From Microvelia longipes (Eukaryota; Arthropoda; Insecta; Hemiptera; Veliidae), in NCBI GenBank assembly GCA_018340805.1, contig JACMZG010001913.1, positions 21,126,793-21,190,792 on the forward strand: a stretch of 64,000 nucleotides of DNA, read 5' to 3'. Position 1 is the first letter of the stretch. Each line of letters opens with the position of its first letter. The notes below the pieces were generated by a model. That model was not told the origin of the DNA, did not search any database, and saw only the letters and a list, made by a program, of their open reading frames with translations. The translations under genes and the position numbers were made by a program. Positions 33,030 to 45,287 of this stretch are shown here, piece by piece.

Positions 33030-34974
33030 AATAATCAAATTCTGTAATTTACGTGTTAGTCATTTTAAATAGACAGAATAAAATCCACGTTTTATGCTTT
33101 GCCGCTTATCAGAAATACCCCTGCGGGAACAATCTAATGTGGGATAATAGTTGAGGTCAAAATCTCTTATTTTCTTTCAATAACTATTGATTATCTTGCA
33201 TTTATCTGGTTTAAAATAACGATAATTAACAAATAATCACTATAATTAGTAATAACAATAATAAAATAATAATTAATAATAATAATTAAATGTCTTTATT
33301 AAATATTACGATTAATAATTGTTGCTTAATATTTCTTAATAATCTTTTAAAATACAACTTGAGAAAAACTTGGTTATTTCTGCGCTGGCTCTTCTGTTTA
33401 CTTTTAAAATAAAGTTTTCAAAGAAAATACCAAATGATTGAACGCTTTTTAAACGATTTTTCTCGATTTATTTGTACAAGTTTACTCTTTTCTCCATTTT
33501 CTGAAGTAAGATTAATCATATAAACTCAAGTATTTCAGATTTCGGATTTGGCAACACAATACTTTTCGTATTTACTGTAGATAACTTGTAAAGTATTTTA
33601 TTTTTCATTATTTAGGTTTGATAAACCGTTTAAATATTTAAAATATATTAACACAAGTTTAAGTATAATTTAAGACGTTTTTCAGTAAATTTTTAACAGA
33701 AATTAATGTGTATGAGCTGGGTTACTTGGAGGGAAGAAAAGTTTGGTTATGTTTTCAATGCTTGACTTATAGTGGTATAAAATTTAAAATATTCTTATTA
33801 CATGGTTTTGCTTTGTAACAAAAAATAATGTAAACCTCCAAGAATATGGATTTGAAGTGGTCTTAGGGAGGCGCCTAGAGACAAAACAATTTGGAACCAA
33901 GCGAATGCCCCTGTTTCTGTTTGCAATTATATCTATTAAATAACATATTTTATCGTCTCTTATATATTAGTATAACAGCGATGTTTAGATATTATTGAGT
34001 ACTTTTATATTATTTGAGTTTTTATTGTATTGAAAGATCTCGGTATTATGTCTAAGATTGGTATGAGACGTATATAAAGAGGCACTTGAGGCATTGAATG
34101 TAATGAGGTCCGAAGCGTACACATGTTGGGTTATATTATATATTGAGTTTGTTGTTATGTATCTTCCACTCGAAGGTTAAGATGCATGACGCGTTCAATA
34201 TACTGATAATCTATCTTTAAACTCCGGTTGATGTTCTTCACCGCAGCCCAATGCCAGTGCTATAGTGCTGCAAAGGAAGGCATCAGTTGGAACCAGAAAT
34301 TCGGTTGAAAGCTCTGGCTCTGCGTGGAGTACGCGACGTAGACTTCATTTTTTTTCTCCCACAGGGTAAAAACTTTAATGTTTACATTTCAGATTAGGGA
34401 ACATAACATTTTTAAAAAATAACCTTAGCTACCAAAATGGCCTTTATCCCCAGCAAGTCAACTAAAACATGTTCTAATTTGCCATTTTTTGATGACTTTT
34501 ACCCAAAAATTAAAACTGATACCAAATTTGGTAACTTAAATAAATTACATTAAAGCAGCACATTGACAAATCACAATCGCATTAATATTCTGAGAAATTA
34601 TTAATACTTGTGTGTTTCCATAATACTTCCACTGGACGTTATGTATAGAATTTTCTTTGCACGAATTAGCTTCATTAAACATGAATATGTTACGTGTAAG
34701 CAGTAAAATATAGTTATTTAATCTAATAAAATCTAGTCTCTTCTATGTGCCCTAAACTGATTTTCATTCTGAGAAATTTTATACCAATCCCCATGTTCCG
34801 GTAATTTCTCATTAAACTATTTCCAGACAAACATCATAGATTTTCGTTAAGTACTCATTTCTTGTGATTTATAACAAAAACTCATTATTGAAAAATGACT
34901 GCGGAACACGGTGATGGGTAGATAATTTTTGAAAATTTACTGTTCTTTCCCAAACTACCTTCTTTATATTAAAG
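33030..34974. other. No gene; SINE body scrap
   Basis: Nearly 2 kb without a recognisable gene. The block 33105-33150 (aatacccctgcgggaacaat, gtgggataata) matches the body of the SINE at 19292, and 33540-33590 resembles an R5S left tip. Confidence 0.45.
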
Positions 34975-35195
34975 CATGCTATGCTTTATTATATATTAAA
35001 GCATTTTAATAATATATACTTTAAATAATATATTAAAGCATTAAATAATATATACTTTAATATACATATATTAAAGCATTTTAATAATATATACTTTAAT
35101 ATACATATATTAAAGCATTTTAATAATATATACTTTAATATACATATATTAAAGCTTTTAATAATAATACTTTAATATATATTAAAGTAATAAAA
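34975..35195. repeat. 39-bp AT-rich tandem repeat
   Basis: Unit attaaagcattttaataata plus tatactttaatatacatat, with starts at 35073, 35112 and 35151 and degenerate units to the left. attaaag and ctttaat within each unit make it self-complementary. Confidence 0.9.
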
Positions 35196-35639
35196 GTGGT
35201 TACAAAATTATCATATTGGGTAATAGCTACACAAAGTAATATGCTTCATTTTCTGACGTTAGTTCGCTTAAAAAATGGTAAATTTGAACTCATATGAGTG
35301 AAACCAAAGAGATCACTGGGAGTCGAAAAGACCAAGGGGAAGAGACCTTTTTCAAAAGTCTAGGACCGTGTTTTCCTCAGATTTCTATCGTTTTAATGTT
35401 GGTGCATTTAAAATTACCCCTCCTCCCAGTATAGTTTTTGACTAACTTTCCTCCCAGTAAGTTTCATGACTTAATTCGGTATCCAGATCCTATGGATTAA
35501 TTACAATATAACCTTTTGGATTACCCTTGTCATCCTTTCCTTATCAATTTTTAGATGGAGAACTTCTTTCAAAACTCACGAGAAATGGTATAAAAGTAAC
35601 GAAATCGGTACATCGTACATCGCCGACAAACATAAGGGA

Positions 35640-35965
35640 TACGTTATTTGGCAAAGATATATAAAGTGATCGTTATTTTTCGTGCTATGAATAATATATT
35701 TGAGAAAGAAATATTAAGTGATCGTTATTTTTCTTTATATGAATAATATATTTGACAAAGGAATATTAAGTGATCGTTATTTTTCTTGCTATGAATAATA
35801 CATTTGACAAAGGAATATTAAGTGATCGTTATTTTTCTTGCTATGAATAATACATTTGGCAAAGGAATATTTAGTGATCGTTATTATCCTTGCTATGAAT
35901 AATACATTTGACAAAGGAATATTAAGTGATCGTTATTTTTCTTGCTATGAATAATGCATTTGACT
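35640..35965. repeat. 52-bp minisatellite, 6 units
   Basis: agtgatcgttatttttcttg plus ctatgaataatacatttgac plus aaaggaatatta; gtgatcg falls at 35666, 35718, 35770, 35822, 35874 and 35926, an exact 52-bp period. Confidence 0.97.
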
Positions 35966-36018
35966 TAAGAAGATCAATAGAGTATAATACACCTTTGTCC
36001 AATCGAAATGTGACTAAG

Positions 36019-36020
<2 letters not shown>

Positions 36021-36086
<66 letters not shown>
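36021..36086. repeat. (TA)n microsatellite
   Basis: About 33 uninterrupted TA units. The frames on both strands across it (YIYIYI) are artefacts. Confidence 0.97.
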
Positions 36087-36088
<2 letters not shown>

Positions 36089-36928
36089 CACGTTTTATGT
36101 TAGTCTGTGATGATGGTGTACAGATTTTTTTAGTTTTTATATATATATTCTCGTGAGTTTTAAGTGACGCTGTCACTCTAAAAATTGTTAAAGGAAGCAA
36201 GAAGGTAATACAAAAGGTTTATGTAATATTAATTGACTTTTAGCAAATTTCCAATATGTCCTTTCCATTCCATTTCTGTACCCGTATAGCTCCGAAGTTC
36301 TTAAAGTCGAAATAGTTGCATCATTAACTTACAAGCCCTAAGTTTGTTCTCATCATTCCTTTTAATTTGCTTAAACTTTAAAGACATCTGCAAAATTATC
36401 CACATTGATTTATTTAGGTTAATTGTTAGATATTTTAATGTAATTTATTATTAATTTTCTACATTAAGATTTTAATGTAATATATTTTAGTGAGCGATAC
36501 TTTTTTATAATGTACCTTTAATTAAACAAAACCCACTTGTTGTTACATATCATCTTTTAAATATGTCGGAAATAATTTAAAGTTTTTTCTTGTTTTTAAT
36601 CTTTCAAAGTTCTTTTTAAGTTGTTTAAATTAAGCTTTACTAAAGTTAAGATTGGAAAAGTAGTAGAACAGTTTTTATTTTTCCTAGGAGTTATGCTTTT
36701 ATTTTTAATCGCGATAAAAGTCCTCTTAAGACTAATGGTAACACTTAGTGGAATTAAACATTTTTTTCTCTGCCTGACCACTCAAGTTTTTAAAAAGAAA
36801 AAAATGATCCCATTTTTTCACTTTTTAAATTTTTTTGTTCGTAAATGCAACATATAAAGACACTTTTTTGTTACCTCCATCATTCTTATATTTTTAGCAA
36901 ATTGTTATTAGAAAGTTTAAAACAAAAG
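36087..36928. other. No gene recognised
   Basis: AT-rich DNA. Overlapping short frames on both strands (36596-36857) carry no known domain. Confidence 0.4.
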
Positions 36929-36936
36929 TGATGTTG

Positions 36937-37154
36937 AATGATTAGAATGAGCGTGAATGAAGTCCACTAAAAATAATGAAAACTACAAAGTCTCTCCACA
37001 CAGCAAACTTTATTGGCAAAGCGCTTTCAACCTACAAAGAGGCCATCATCAGTGCAATACCTACAAACAAGTATAAGAAAATAAAAGGTTGAAAGCTCTT
37101 TGCCAATAAAGTTTTGTTTTGTGGAGAGACTTCGTAGTTTTCATTATTAACACA
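36937..37154. mobile_element. Short hammerhead-tipped snapback element, P5
   Basis: Palindrome 36972-37148 with a 35-bp extension on the left only (36937-36971) and an 8-bp target duplication TGATGTTG (36929-36936, 37155-37162). The right arm is shortened and retains only the ggttgaaagc side of the hammerhead. At 218 bp it is the smallest copy. Confidence 0.78.
37005..37062 (-). ncRNA. Hammerhead-ribozyme-like motif
   Basis: Minus strand CTGATGA (37052-37046), extra U, stem II GGCCU/AGGUU, GAAA (37028-37025), loopless stem III AGC/GCU and U at the cleavage position. Stem I begins A-U, C-G, G-C. Confidence 0.65.
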
Positions 37155-37223
37155 TGATGTTGTTACGATGAAGGAAGTAAAGGTTGGGGAAGTGGGGAGT
37201 GTCCATCTTGGCTTCTTTATTTC

Positions 37224-37408
<185 letters not shown>

Positions 37409-37639
37409 TTGTAAGTGTGTACGAGTTTTGGACGCATTTTAACGGGGACATAAATTCGAATCATATGTGGTTTTTATGACAAAAGTAAGAGGAATTTGGA
37501 GGACCCATCCCGGTTAATCGGCAAACAGATCCATCAGCTACGATGAAACGTCATAGCAAAAATAGAATATTTTTAGGATGGGTTTAATTGTCTTTAAAAA
37601 AAGACACTAAATTTCATTAATAGTTGATTAAAAATTTCT

Positions 37640-37712
37640 TGGAGGCGCCGGGCATCGATCCCGGTACCTCTCGCATGCTAAGCGAGCGCTCTACCATCTG
37701 AGCTACGCCCCC
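37640..37712 (-). tRNA. tRNA-Ala (anticodon AGC), second copy
   Basis: Complete 73-nt intronless tRNA gene on the minus strand, identical over its full length to the gene at 12450. It has the same GGGGGCG acceptor strand, anticodon AGC (complement of GCT at 37677-37679), T loop ATCGATG and discriminator A. Five T residues on the minus strand (A-run 37630-37634) follow the gene and can end polymerase III transcription. Flanking sequence on either side is unrelated to that of the first gene, so the identity probably reflects selection or gene conversion rather than a recent large duplication. Both copies should be functional. Confidence 0.98.
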
Positions 37713-38103
37713 TGTTGTGTGATTAAAGGTAAATATTGAATTTTACAAAAAAAGAAGTTTAGGGTGTGGTATTATTCAGTAGTGCAGATAATGTAGTGAA
37801 AGTATCTCACTGAAGGACTTCATACTATCCTGCCATATTTTTATCGTATATGCATGTGACATATCTAATTCGACAGAATAACCATTCAGTCAACAACTTA
37901 AAGTACACATTAGTCTCTTGAAGCATTGTCTGTCGGCTGTGATGACGGCCTAATTGTTAAAATCCCCCGAGGTTGTTTGTTGCTTTGTCTTGAAGACTTA
38001 AGTACTTCATTAATACTATAAATTGATTTTTGAAATATAAGAATTTAACATTTAAAGAAAAATAATAATTTGGTTGGTTTTAATGCGTACATAAGTATGT
38101 ATT
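37713..38103. other. Region upstream of minus-strand tRNA; no gene
   Basis: AT-rich DNA with no recognisable repeat. Confidence 0.4.
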
Positions 38104-38173
38104 AACAGAGTGAAAAATCTGGTACGGGGTACCTCAGAACTTTTCCTCGTCATATCGAGTTCGCTATGCTTAT

Positions 38174-38350
38174 CCTCATTACTTCGGACTACGTTCGCTC
38201 ATCCTCTCTACTTCGGACCTCTCACTACGTCGCTCATCCTCTCTACTTCGGACTACGTTCGCTCATCCTCTCTACTTCGGACTACGTTCGCTCATCCTCT
38301 CTACTTCGGACTACGTTCGCTCATCCTCACTACTTTGGACTACGTTCGCC
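38174..38350. repeat. 29-bp minisatellite grown from R5S hairpin units
   Basis: Unit ggactacgttcgctcatcct plus ctctacttc, about 6 units. In other R5S copies the same block is present once or twice as agcgaagcgagtccgaagta, so the array is a local expansion. Two overlapping + frames (38110-38381) are by-products. Confidence 0.88.
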
Positions 38351-38529
38351 CGTCATCAGAATATACAATTCGATAAATTAATACTGCAGCACGTCTTCGG
38401 ACTCGCTTCGCTATTCCTCTGACCACGCTTGATGCTGCTTATCTTTTATGATCCAATTAAAATCGTGGATATACTTGTCGTACAGTTAAAATCCGGATTT
38501 GTTTGGTATGTGATTTGATAAAAATTAAA

Positions 38530-38799
38530 AGACAAAAATTTTATAGGGACCTCTATTTTAAATATTCAAGCTTCTTTTGAGGAGGAATAGGTCCTAATTA
38601 ATACAAAAAAAACTAATTTTGCCGAGCTTTCGATATGTTACTCTAGTTGTTGTCCTAACATCTAGTGTAAACCACCATGTAACTGTTTTTGTTATTATTT
38701 GATATGTTAAGCCTTGAAAAGATTAAATTATATCGAAAGCTCGGCAAAATTAGTTTTTTTTGTATTAATTAGGACCTATTCCTCCTCAAAAGCTTGAAT
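38530..38799. mobile_element. Snapback element P6
   Basis: Palindrome 38562-38799 (arms 38563-38637 and 38730-38799), a 32-bp extension on the left only (38530-38561), and the 12-bp target duplication ATAAAAATTAAA (38518-38529, 38800-38811). gataaaaattgaactaatg is the undisturbed R5S sequence at this point. The inner arm ends with atcgaaagctcggc, the GAAA side of a hammerhead, but no CTGATGA is left. Confidence 0.82.
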
Positions 38800-39134
38800 A
38801 TAAAAATTAAACTAATGTTGATGAAACTTGAAACAAATATGTTAGTCTTATACATGGCTACATGCATCGCCAATCTTAATCAGATCGCAACATTTTGTTT
38901 GCGCATTTGGGTTAAAGACGTCATAAAAAAATATTTTCCGAAGAGTCCAATTAAACCTAAGTTTCAGCTCTCTAGCATAAATACACTGGGAGCTAATATG
39001 ATGACAGACACAAATAGCTAGACAACTTTGTTAAAACCACTCAGAAGGCCTCAAAAATTCCCGTTTCGGATTTTTTGCAAACACAATACTTTTCCCATGT
39101 ACATATCTACGGTATAAATGAGTAAAAGTAAAAA

Positions 39135-39535
39135 AATGAAAAGTTCAAAGTAAAAATATAAAATAAGCCAGAAATATAAAAGATCATGGAACATGTATTG
39201 AACACAAAGGGAGATGTAAAGACAAATTGCTTTAAAAAAACCTTTTAAATCCCTTGCAACTCATAGTCATTACTAATTAAAAGCTTAGCTCACAAAGACA
39301 TGGATTAGCTCTAACATTGCGGAAAAAGTTGTTAATAAATTATTCGGAATTATTTGAAAAGAATAAGTGATCCGACAAAGATAAAAGTACAATATATTTA
39401 ATATTAATTTTGAATTAAGTAGTAGGAGTGCTTAACTGTAGACTTATTATTAGGTTGTCTTATAAAGCACAAATAGAATACCGGTAGTACCCCAAATAAA
39501 TCCTTTTAAATCAAATCATTTAATATTCATTACTA
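39135..39535. other. No gene recognised
   Basis: AT-rich DNA without recognisable repeats. Confidence 0.4.
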
Positions 39536-39935
39536 TTTGTTGCTGCTTCCCTATTATTTGTTTTAATTTTCATTTCTTTCCTATTATTTGTTTTAATTTT
39601 CATTTCTTTCCTATTATTTGTTTTAATTTTTATTTCTTCTCTTTTATTTGTTTTAATTTTCATTTCTTCCCTTTTATTTGTTTTAATTTTTTTTTTTTAC
39701 CTATTATCTGTTTTAATTTTTATTTCTTCTATTTTATTTGTTTTAATTTTTATTTCTTCCCTTTTATTTGATTTAATTTTTATATCTTCCCTTTTATTGT
39801 TTTAATTTTTATTTCTTCCCTTTCCTTCCCTTTTATTTGTTTTAATTTTTATTTCTTCCCTTTTATTTCCTTTAATTTTCATTGCTTCCCTTTTATTTGT
39901 TTTAATTTTTATCCTTTCCCTTTAATTTGTATTAT
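39536..39935. repeat. 30-bp T-rich minisatellite, about 13 units
   Basis: Unit cttcccttttatttgtttta plus atttttattt in a 30-bp register (small indels near 39800-39840). Strong strand asymmetry: almost no G on the + strand for 400 bp. Confidence 0.95.
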
Positions 39936-40339
39936 CGCTTCCCTATTATTTTTTGGAATTATTATTGCATCCCTATCACTTATTATAAGAGACGAAAATA
40001 TTGTGTCGCCTGCATTTTAATTAAATCTCCAAGTATTGATGAGGTCCTAAAAATCGCGAAATTGTTAATGAATGAAAACAAATGTAAGTACTAACGAAGG
40101 AAAGAACTGATTTCTAAGAAAATTAATGTAACTATTTTCATTATGGCGCCGTCTGAAAATTTAAAAAAACTCTTAACCGTCTTAGACGAATAACAAGAAA
40201 ATTTCGGCTTGTTGGCCGCTGTGCAACCACTCGTACCAGTTTGTCGTATTTCTAGTTATTTGTAAGTGGCTAAAACTAATATTTGTAATTTTTTGAATTA
40301 TTGTGAGTTAATGACGTCTCACACTTTTTATAAACTCTA
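39936..40339. other. No gene recognised
   Basis: AT-rich DNA between the T-rich array and the (TA)n-bearing repeat. Confidence 0.4.
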
Positions 40340-40620
<281 letters not shown>

Positions 40621-41929
40621 CTATAAAACCTTAACCAAATCTTTGGGTAGGACAGGTTATGCAATGTTTAAATTTACAATGCGGACTCACTTTGTTAGCG
40701 AATTTCATTTTGAATAAATTCGCTAAAGTAGTAGGTTGCATGACAGGAGTTGGACAAAGTTCGAAACCCATTCCATAAAATACCCTGATACAGATTTCGG
40801 ATTCCCGCAATGATACCTCCCTCCCTTCTCTTCTATTGGCGAATCTTTTCATAACAAATTCGCTCATGTATTCTTATCTAAAACAAATTACTTTTAAATC
40901 AAAGAATTTTAACTTCTTAAGATACTTCAAATACTTGAGACAAACTTAAATTTTATATTTTCTTGAAAGATTAGAAATTATGCCTTGTTCTCATATTCTA
41001 TTTTCAATTATAATCCCCACTTGAGACTCCCACTTTAAATATTTCCCGACGAACTTTACCTTAGTAAAATCTCAGTGTATTAGCGAGGTGATGTAAAGAA
41101 GATAAAATTCTTACAAAAAGATTTCATTCAAAATAAACAACATGAGCATGTAATAAGTTTAGATAAGAAATTAAACTTTGACGTACATGCATTGAAATAC
41201 ATGTAAGAAAATGTTTCTTGTTATATTTAAGAAAGTAACGACTGGATATGTTATTATCTTACATAATATTATCTTTTAATATTTTAATAAAAAGTTAAAA
41301 CAATATGAAAACTCTGCTTCGAATATGAAACCAATTTTCCCTATATTATTTCTCAAAAGCAATGAAATGATTCTGGTGAGGAGGTTTTTATGTTGGGTAA
41401 ATTTTCTTAGAAAATCTTAAATTCTTATTTTATTTATAACATCTCGTTTAGTGTTACATTTGTATGAAAACTATAAATAATTGCGCGAAGGTCTGAGAGA
41501 AGGGCGAATTTTTTTCTTAAAAGCGTGTTTTTCGCTCTACTATCCATTTCTTGCATTTGTTTCATAACCTGAGTAGTCATTGCTACTTGTTGATCAATTT
41601 TTCCGATATTTTCTAAGGTTTCAAAGGACTCATTTAAAAGGTCAGTTTAAGGCTATTTTAAAAATTTGTTGTGCATATCTTTTGAAATAAGCTGAAAAAT
41701 GAATAATACGTAGTAATGCTACTGATCAGGTTATGAAAATAAGTAAGGAACAGACTGCTGAGCTATGAAACACGCTTTTTGAAGGAAATTACCCTGGCTT
41801 TAGGGAGGAATTTTTAAGCAGAATTAATGTGTAGAATACTAGTAACTTGTAAACTTTATATCTCCAAGCCGATGCCTAAACCACTTAGACTCTGAGATTG
41901 TGGGTCTGAAATGCCTTTTACAGTTCCTC
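40621..41929. other. No gene recognised
   Basis: Contains three attcgct/agcgaat words (40697, 40729, 40857) of the kind found beside the (TA)n repeat and near 55890, suggesting a decayed dispersed element. The 78-codon minus frame at 40631-40867 has no domain. Confidence 0.4.
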
Positions 41930-42260
41930 ACCTACTACCGTAGGTATAAGGAAAAGTTTTTGTTCGCCATAAAAATCCAAAACCGAGGTTTCACCATAAT
42001 TATCCGTTTCAGGCATTTTCATGACGTTCTGAGTGGTTTTGATCATGCTGTTTATGTATGTGTCTGTTTACGTATGACTGTGTATATATGTCTGTTTCAC
42101 GCATAACTCCCATTGCATTTATGCCAAAGAATTGAAACTTGATACAAAAATGAAGACTTCAAGTCCAGTTGTGCTGCTCGGAAGATGATATTTTTTTCTG
42201 ACTACCATAACCTATCATGCAGACTTATTAAAAATTTTAAAAAATCGTTAAAAATCGAAA
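41930..42260 (+). repeat. R5S repeat, left third
   Basis: accgtaggtataaggaaaag, aaatccaaaaccgaggtttc, gacgttctgagtggttttga and 'aagaattgaaacttgataca' blocks. Confidence 0.72.
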
Positions 42261-42715
42261 CTTTTAACTCTCGAGTAAACATTAGGCACAAATGTACATC
42301 TATTCATTAAATTTAATTTTATTATTGGTCACCATTTTAAAAATATTGAGTTTTTACTCTAAAATTTTAACGTCCAATAGATTTTAATTTAGTTTCTGCT
42401 ATCGGACATATCGTCCAATTTTTGTAATGAAATTTATAATGAATTAGTAGTAGAATTTCTCTCCCACTATTAAAAATTTATTGAATTTTAGTTTTTAGTA
42501 AACACACTTACACTCATCAATACCACATTAGCCTTAAGGTTATCATGACATTCTGAGAACTAGCTGAGCCGAAGTCATAACACCCTAGACTGAAGTTAAT
42601 AATTTTATTCTGTGGTCGAGCTTAGCAAGACTGTAGTAATAATGCCTTAAGCTTTGGATACCATGCCATTTTGAAGACGAGCGAAGCGAGAAAAGTGCTG
42701 AGTTGAGTTGCATAT
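42261..42715. repeat. Decayed R5S middle and end
   Basis: Mostly unrecognisable, but 42663-42705 (ttttgaagacgagcgaagcg) is an R5S end unit in the right order, so this is probably the rest of the copy at 41930. Confidence 0.45.
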
Positions 42716-42750
42716 TATATATATATATATAATATTATATATATTTTTTT
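42716..42750. repeat. Short (TA)n tract
   Basis: About 30 bp of TA with one AATATT interruption. Confidence 0.9.
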
Positions 42751-42999
42751 TCTTCTTCATAATATATTAAAATGTCAACTCCAGACGGTATATAATGTGA
42801 ATTTTAATGAGAGTATTTAGGGAGAAATGAATCACTTTTTGCCCCCAAGGGACTTTCGTTGTGATTTTTCGTGACGGTTAATATTTCTCGGTAAACTTTT
42901 TTGGTAAACTTTTCAAGATCTGTTTTTATTTAAATAAGGAAAAATGAGTTGTGGAGTTTCAAGTAATGAAATAAAACAGAGTCTTTCCACTAATGATAT

Positions 43000-43060
43000 A
43001 TATTTGACATAGCCAGCTTTCAATCTTAACAGATCATCATCAGTGCCTAACCAACAAAGT
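43000..43060 (-). ncRNA. Hammerhead-ribozyme-like motif of the left arm
   Basis: Mirror copy of the motif at 45509: CTGATGA on the minus strand at 43043-43037, with stem II GATCT/AGATT and GAAA. Confidence 0.7.
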
Positions 43061-43272
43061 AAAAAATATATTACAAAAATACTCTAAATAAAAATAAATA
43101 CTAAAATAAAAATAAATACAATATAATGAGATGAATTAAAATAAAATAGGGAAGCAAAATAAAAATATAGACCAAATAAAAAAAACAAATAAAGTAAACG
43201 AAATAAATTAAAATATAAAACATTAAATGTATAAAAGTAAAAATAACTACCGGCGAGCAGCGAAGAAAAGAG

Positions 43273-44163
43273 TTAGGAGACAGCGGTTACAGTTTTGTCT
43301 AGAGGTTTGTAGCTGACTGACGGGAACCGAGTAGCCGCCGCCAACGCGCTTTGTATTAGCGTTATCTCGCCACTTTCGCCCCTCTTATTAAGTGCCTTAT
43401 CACCATTTTCTTTTACGTTCTTTAAAATCTCCACATTTTCCAAAAAGTTCATAGTATTTCCTTTCTGTGTCATGTGGAGGAAAGCAGCCTCATGCTGAAA
43501 GTTAACATGGCCTTCCTCATGTATGTGCTGGTAGAACTTACTGTTTGTTCGCCGAAAGTGCTCTTTTAGTCTCGTAAAGTAAGCTCTACCAGTTTGGCCA
43601 ACATATGTGCTGTTACACCCTCCACACCTCAAAGAATAAACACCACTCTTCTTGCTGGAGTCAATTTTATCTTTGGCATGAGATAAAGAGCTACGAAGTG
43701 AGTTAAGGCTCTTATAACCCACACCAAACCCGTTTCTTTCCATAACTCTACCAATTCTCTCAGACACAAGCCCCATATAAGGTATCGAACGCCAACCTTT
43801 CACTTCTGATGCAGGAGCATCTTCAGTGCCTATTTGGCGTAACGCTTGCTTCCTCTTGTATCTATGAATAGTTTTATCTACTATTGCAGCTTTATATCCA
43901 TTGGAAGTAGCTATGTGATATATATTAGCTAGCTCTATAGCGTACGCTTCAGGTTCTAAGGGCACAGCTAACAACCTATTAACAAAAGCATAAATAGCCG
44001 CCATCTTGTGGGTCCAAGGATGAAAAGAGGTGAAAGGAATTATGGAGTCTGTGGTGGTAGGCTTCCTGTAAATACCAAATGAAAGACTGCCCTCTGACCT
44101 GGTGATATTAAGGTCTAAGTAATTTAATGTACCATTAACTTCTACTTCAAAAGTAAAGTTCAT
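43273..44163 (-). CDS. Penelope-like RT C-terminus with GIY-YIG endonuclease (5'-truncated)
   Basis: 296 residues encoding the downstream half of a Penelope-like polyprotein, which reverse-transcribes element RNA and nicks target DNA. Residues 1-65 hold the RT segment after the catalytic YVDD: LNYLDLNITR (13-22), FGIYRKPTTT (29-38) and SFHPWTHK (46-53), all typical of the family. The endonuclease spans about 173-245: GVY 174-176, YVG 187-189, arginines at 193 and 198, and candidate metal-binding glutamate E242. C180/C183 with nearby histidines fit the CCHH knuckle of Penelope endonucleases. The frame has no internal stop or frameshift, unlike its + strand twin. The annotated Met is internal to the original protein, because the arm ends shortly upstream at about 44200. 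No promoter was seen. Confident of the family; function of this fragment alone is doubtful. Confidence 0.9.
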   Translation of the reverse strand: MNFTFEVEVNGTLNYLDLNITRSEGSLSFGIYRKPTTTDSIIPFTSFHPWTHKMAAIYAFVNRLLAVPLEPEAYAIELANIYHIATSNGYKAAIVDKTIHRYKRKQALRQIGTEDAPASEVKGWRSIPYMGLVSERIGRVMERNGFGVGYKSLNSLRSSLSHAKDKIDSSKKSGVYSLRCGGCNSTYVGQTGRAYFTRLKEHFRRTNSKFYQHIHEEGHVNFQHEAAFLHMTQKGNTMNFLENVEILKNVKENGDKALNKRGESGEITLIQSALAAATRFPSVSYKPLDKTVTAVS

Positions 44164-44208
44164 GTTAGGCAGGCATTCATTAAGGTAATTTACAAAGGAA
44201 ATTACAAA

Positions 44209-45287
44209 TTAGGGTAATTTGCTGCGGAAATTTTTATGCACCATTTTTACAAACAATTTATTTTAAGACGCAGCAATCCATTTCGTAGTAATATTCTTAC
44301 TTGGAAACGTTACGTAGACGATGTATTCTGTATCTGGAATGGTACATTAGACCAACTCAACGCCTTTGTAAATTACCTTAATGAATGCCTGCCTAACATG
44401 AACTTTACTTTTGAAGTAGAAGTTAATGGTACATTAAATTACTTAGACCTTAATATCACCAGGTCAGAGGGCAGTCTTTCATTTGGTATTTACAGGAAGC
44501 CTACCACCACAGACTCCATAATTCCTTTCACCTCTTTTCATCCTTGGACCCACAAGATGGCGGCTATTTATGCTTTTGTTAATAGGTTGTTAGCTGTGCC
44601 CTTAGAACCTGAAGCGTACGCTATAGAGCTAGCTAATATATATCACATAGCTACTTCCAATGGATATAAAGCTGCAATAGTAGATAAAACTATTCATAGA
44701 TACAAGAGGAAGCAAGCGTTACGCCAAATAGGCACTGAAGATGCTCCTGCATCAGAAGTGAAAGGTTGGCGTTCGATACCTTATATGGGGCTTGTGTCTG
44801 AGAGAATTGGTAGAGTTATGGAAAGAAACGGGTTTGGTGTGGGTTATAAGAGCCTTAACTCACTTCGTAGCTCTTTATCTCATGCCAAAGATAAATTGAC
44901 TCCAGCAAGAAGAGTGGTGTTTATTCTTTGAGGTGTGGAGGGTGTAACAGCACATATGTTGGCCAAACTGGTAGAGCTTACTTTACGAGACTAAAAGAGC
45001 ACTTTCGGCGAACAAACAGTAAGTTCTACCAGCACATACATGAGGAAGGCCATGTTAACTTTCAGCATGAGGCTGCTTTCCTCCACATGACACAGAAAGG
45101 AAATACTATGAACTTTTTGGAAAATGTGGAGATTTTAAAGAACGTAAAAGAAAATGGTGATAAGGCACTTAATAAGAGGGGCGAAAGTGGCGAGATAACG
45201 CTAATACAAAGCGCGTTGGCGGCGGCTACTCGGTTCCCGTCAGTCAGCTACAAACCTCTAGACAAAACTGTAACCGCTGTCTCCTAA
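44209..45287 (+). pseudogene. Penelope-like RT (YVDD) plus GIY-YIG, frameshifted
   Basis: The right arm and centre encode the same protein as the minus arm but begin further upstream. FAAEIFMHHF (from about 44218) corresponds to the conserved A-x-I-F-M region, and KRYVDDVF (from ATG 44236, residues 24-31) holds the catalytic YxDD motif. An in-frame TAA immediately before FAAEIF, and the missing RT N-terminus, show that this end is truncated. At about 44894 one A is lost from the AAAA run present in the minus arm. The frame then shifts and stops at 44931, just before the endonuclease. From 44928 the correct frame resumes and runs to 45287 with protein sequence identical to the minus arm (CGGC, YVG, LEHF-type motifs). 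One deletion therefore separates RT from endonuclease in this arm. Confidence 0.9.

Larger units (their letters stand above)
38104..39130 (-). repeat. R5S repeat, reverse, split by snapback P6
   Basis: From aaaaatctggtacggggtac through an expanded 29-bp array, the box A half of the 5S-like module (38417-38454) and the P6 insertion. It then continues with 'actaatgttgatgaaacttg' to tacggtataaatgagtaaaa. Box C has been lost. Confidence 0.8.

Noticed and set aside
44236..45287. Joining the two + strand frames into one functional Penelope protein
   Set aside because: A real one-base deletion relative to the opposite arm breaks the frame, and the RT N-terminus is missing, so it is annotated as a pseudogene.
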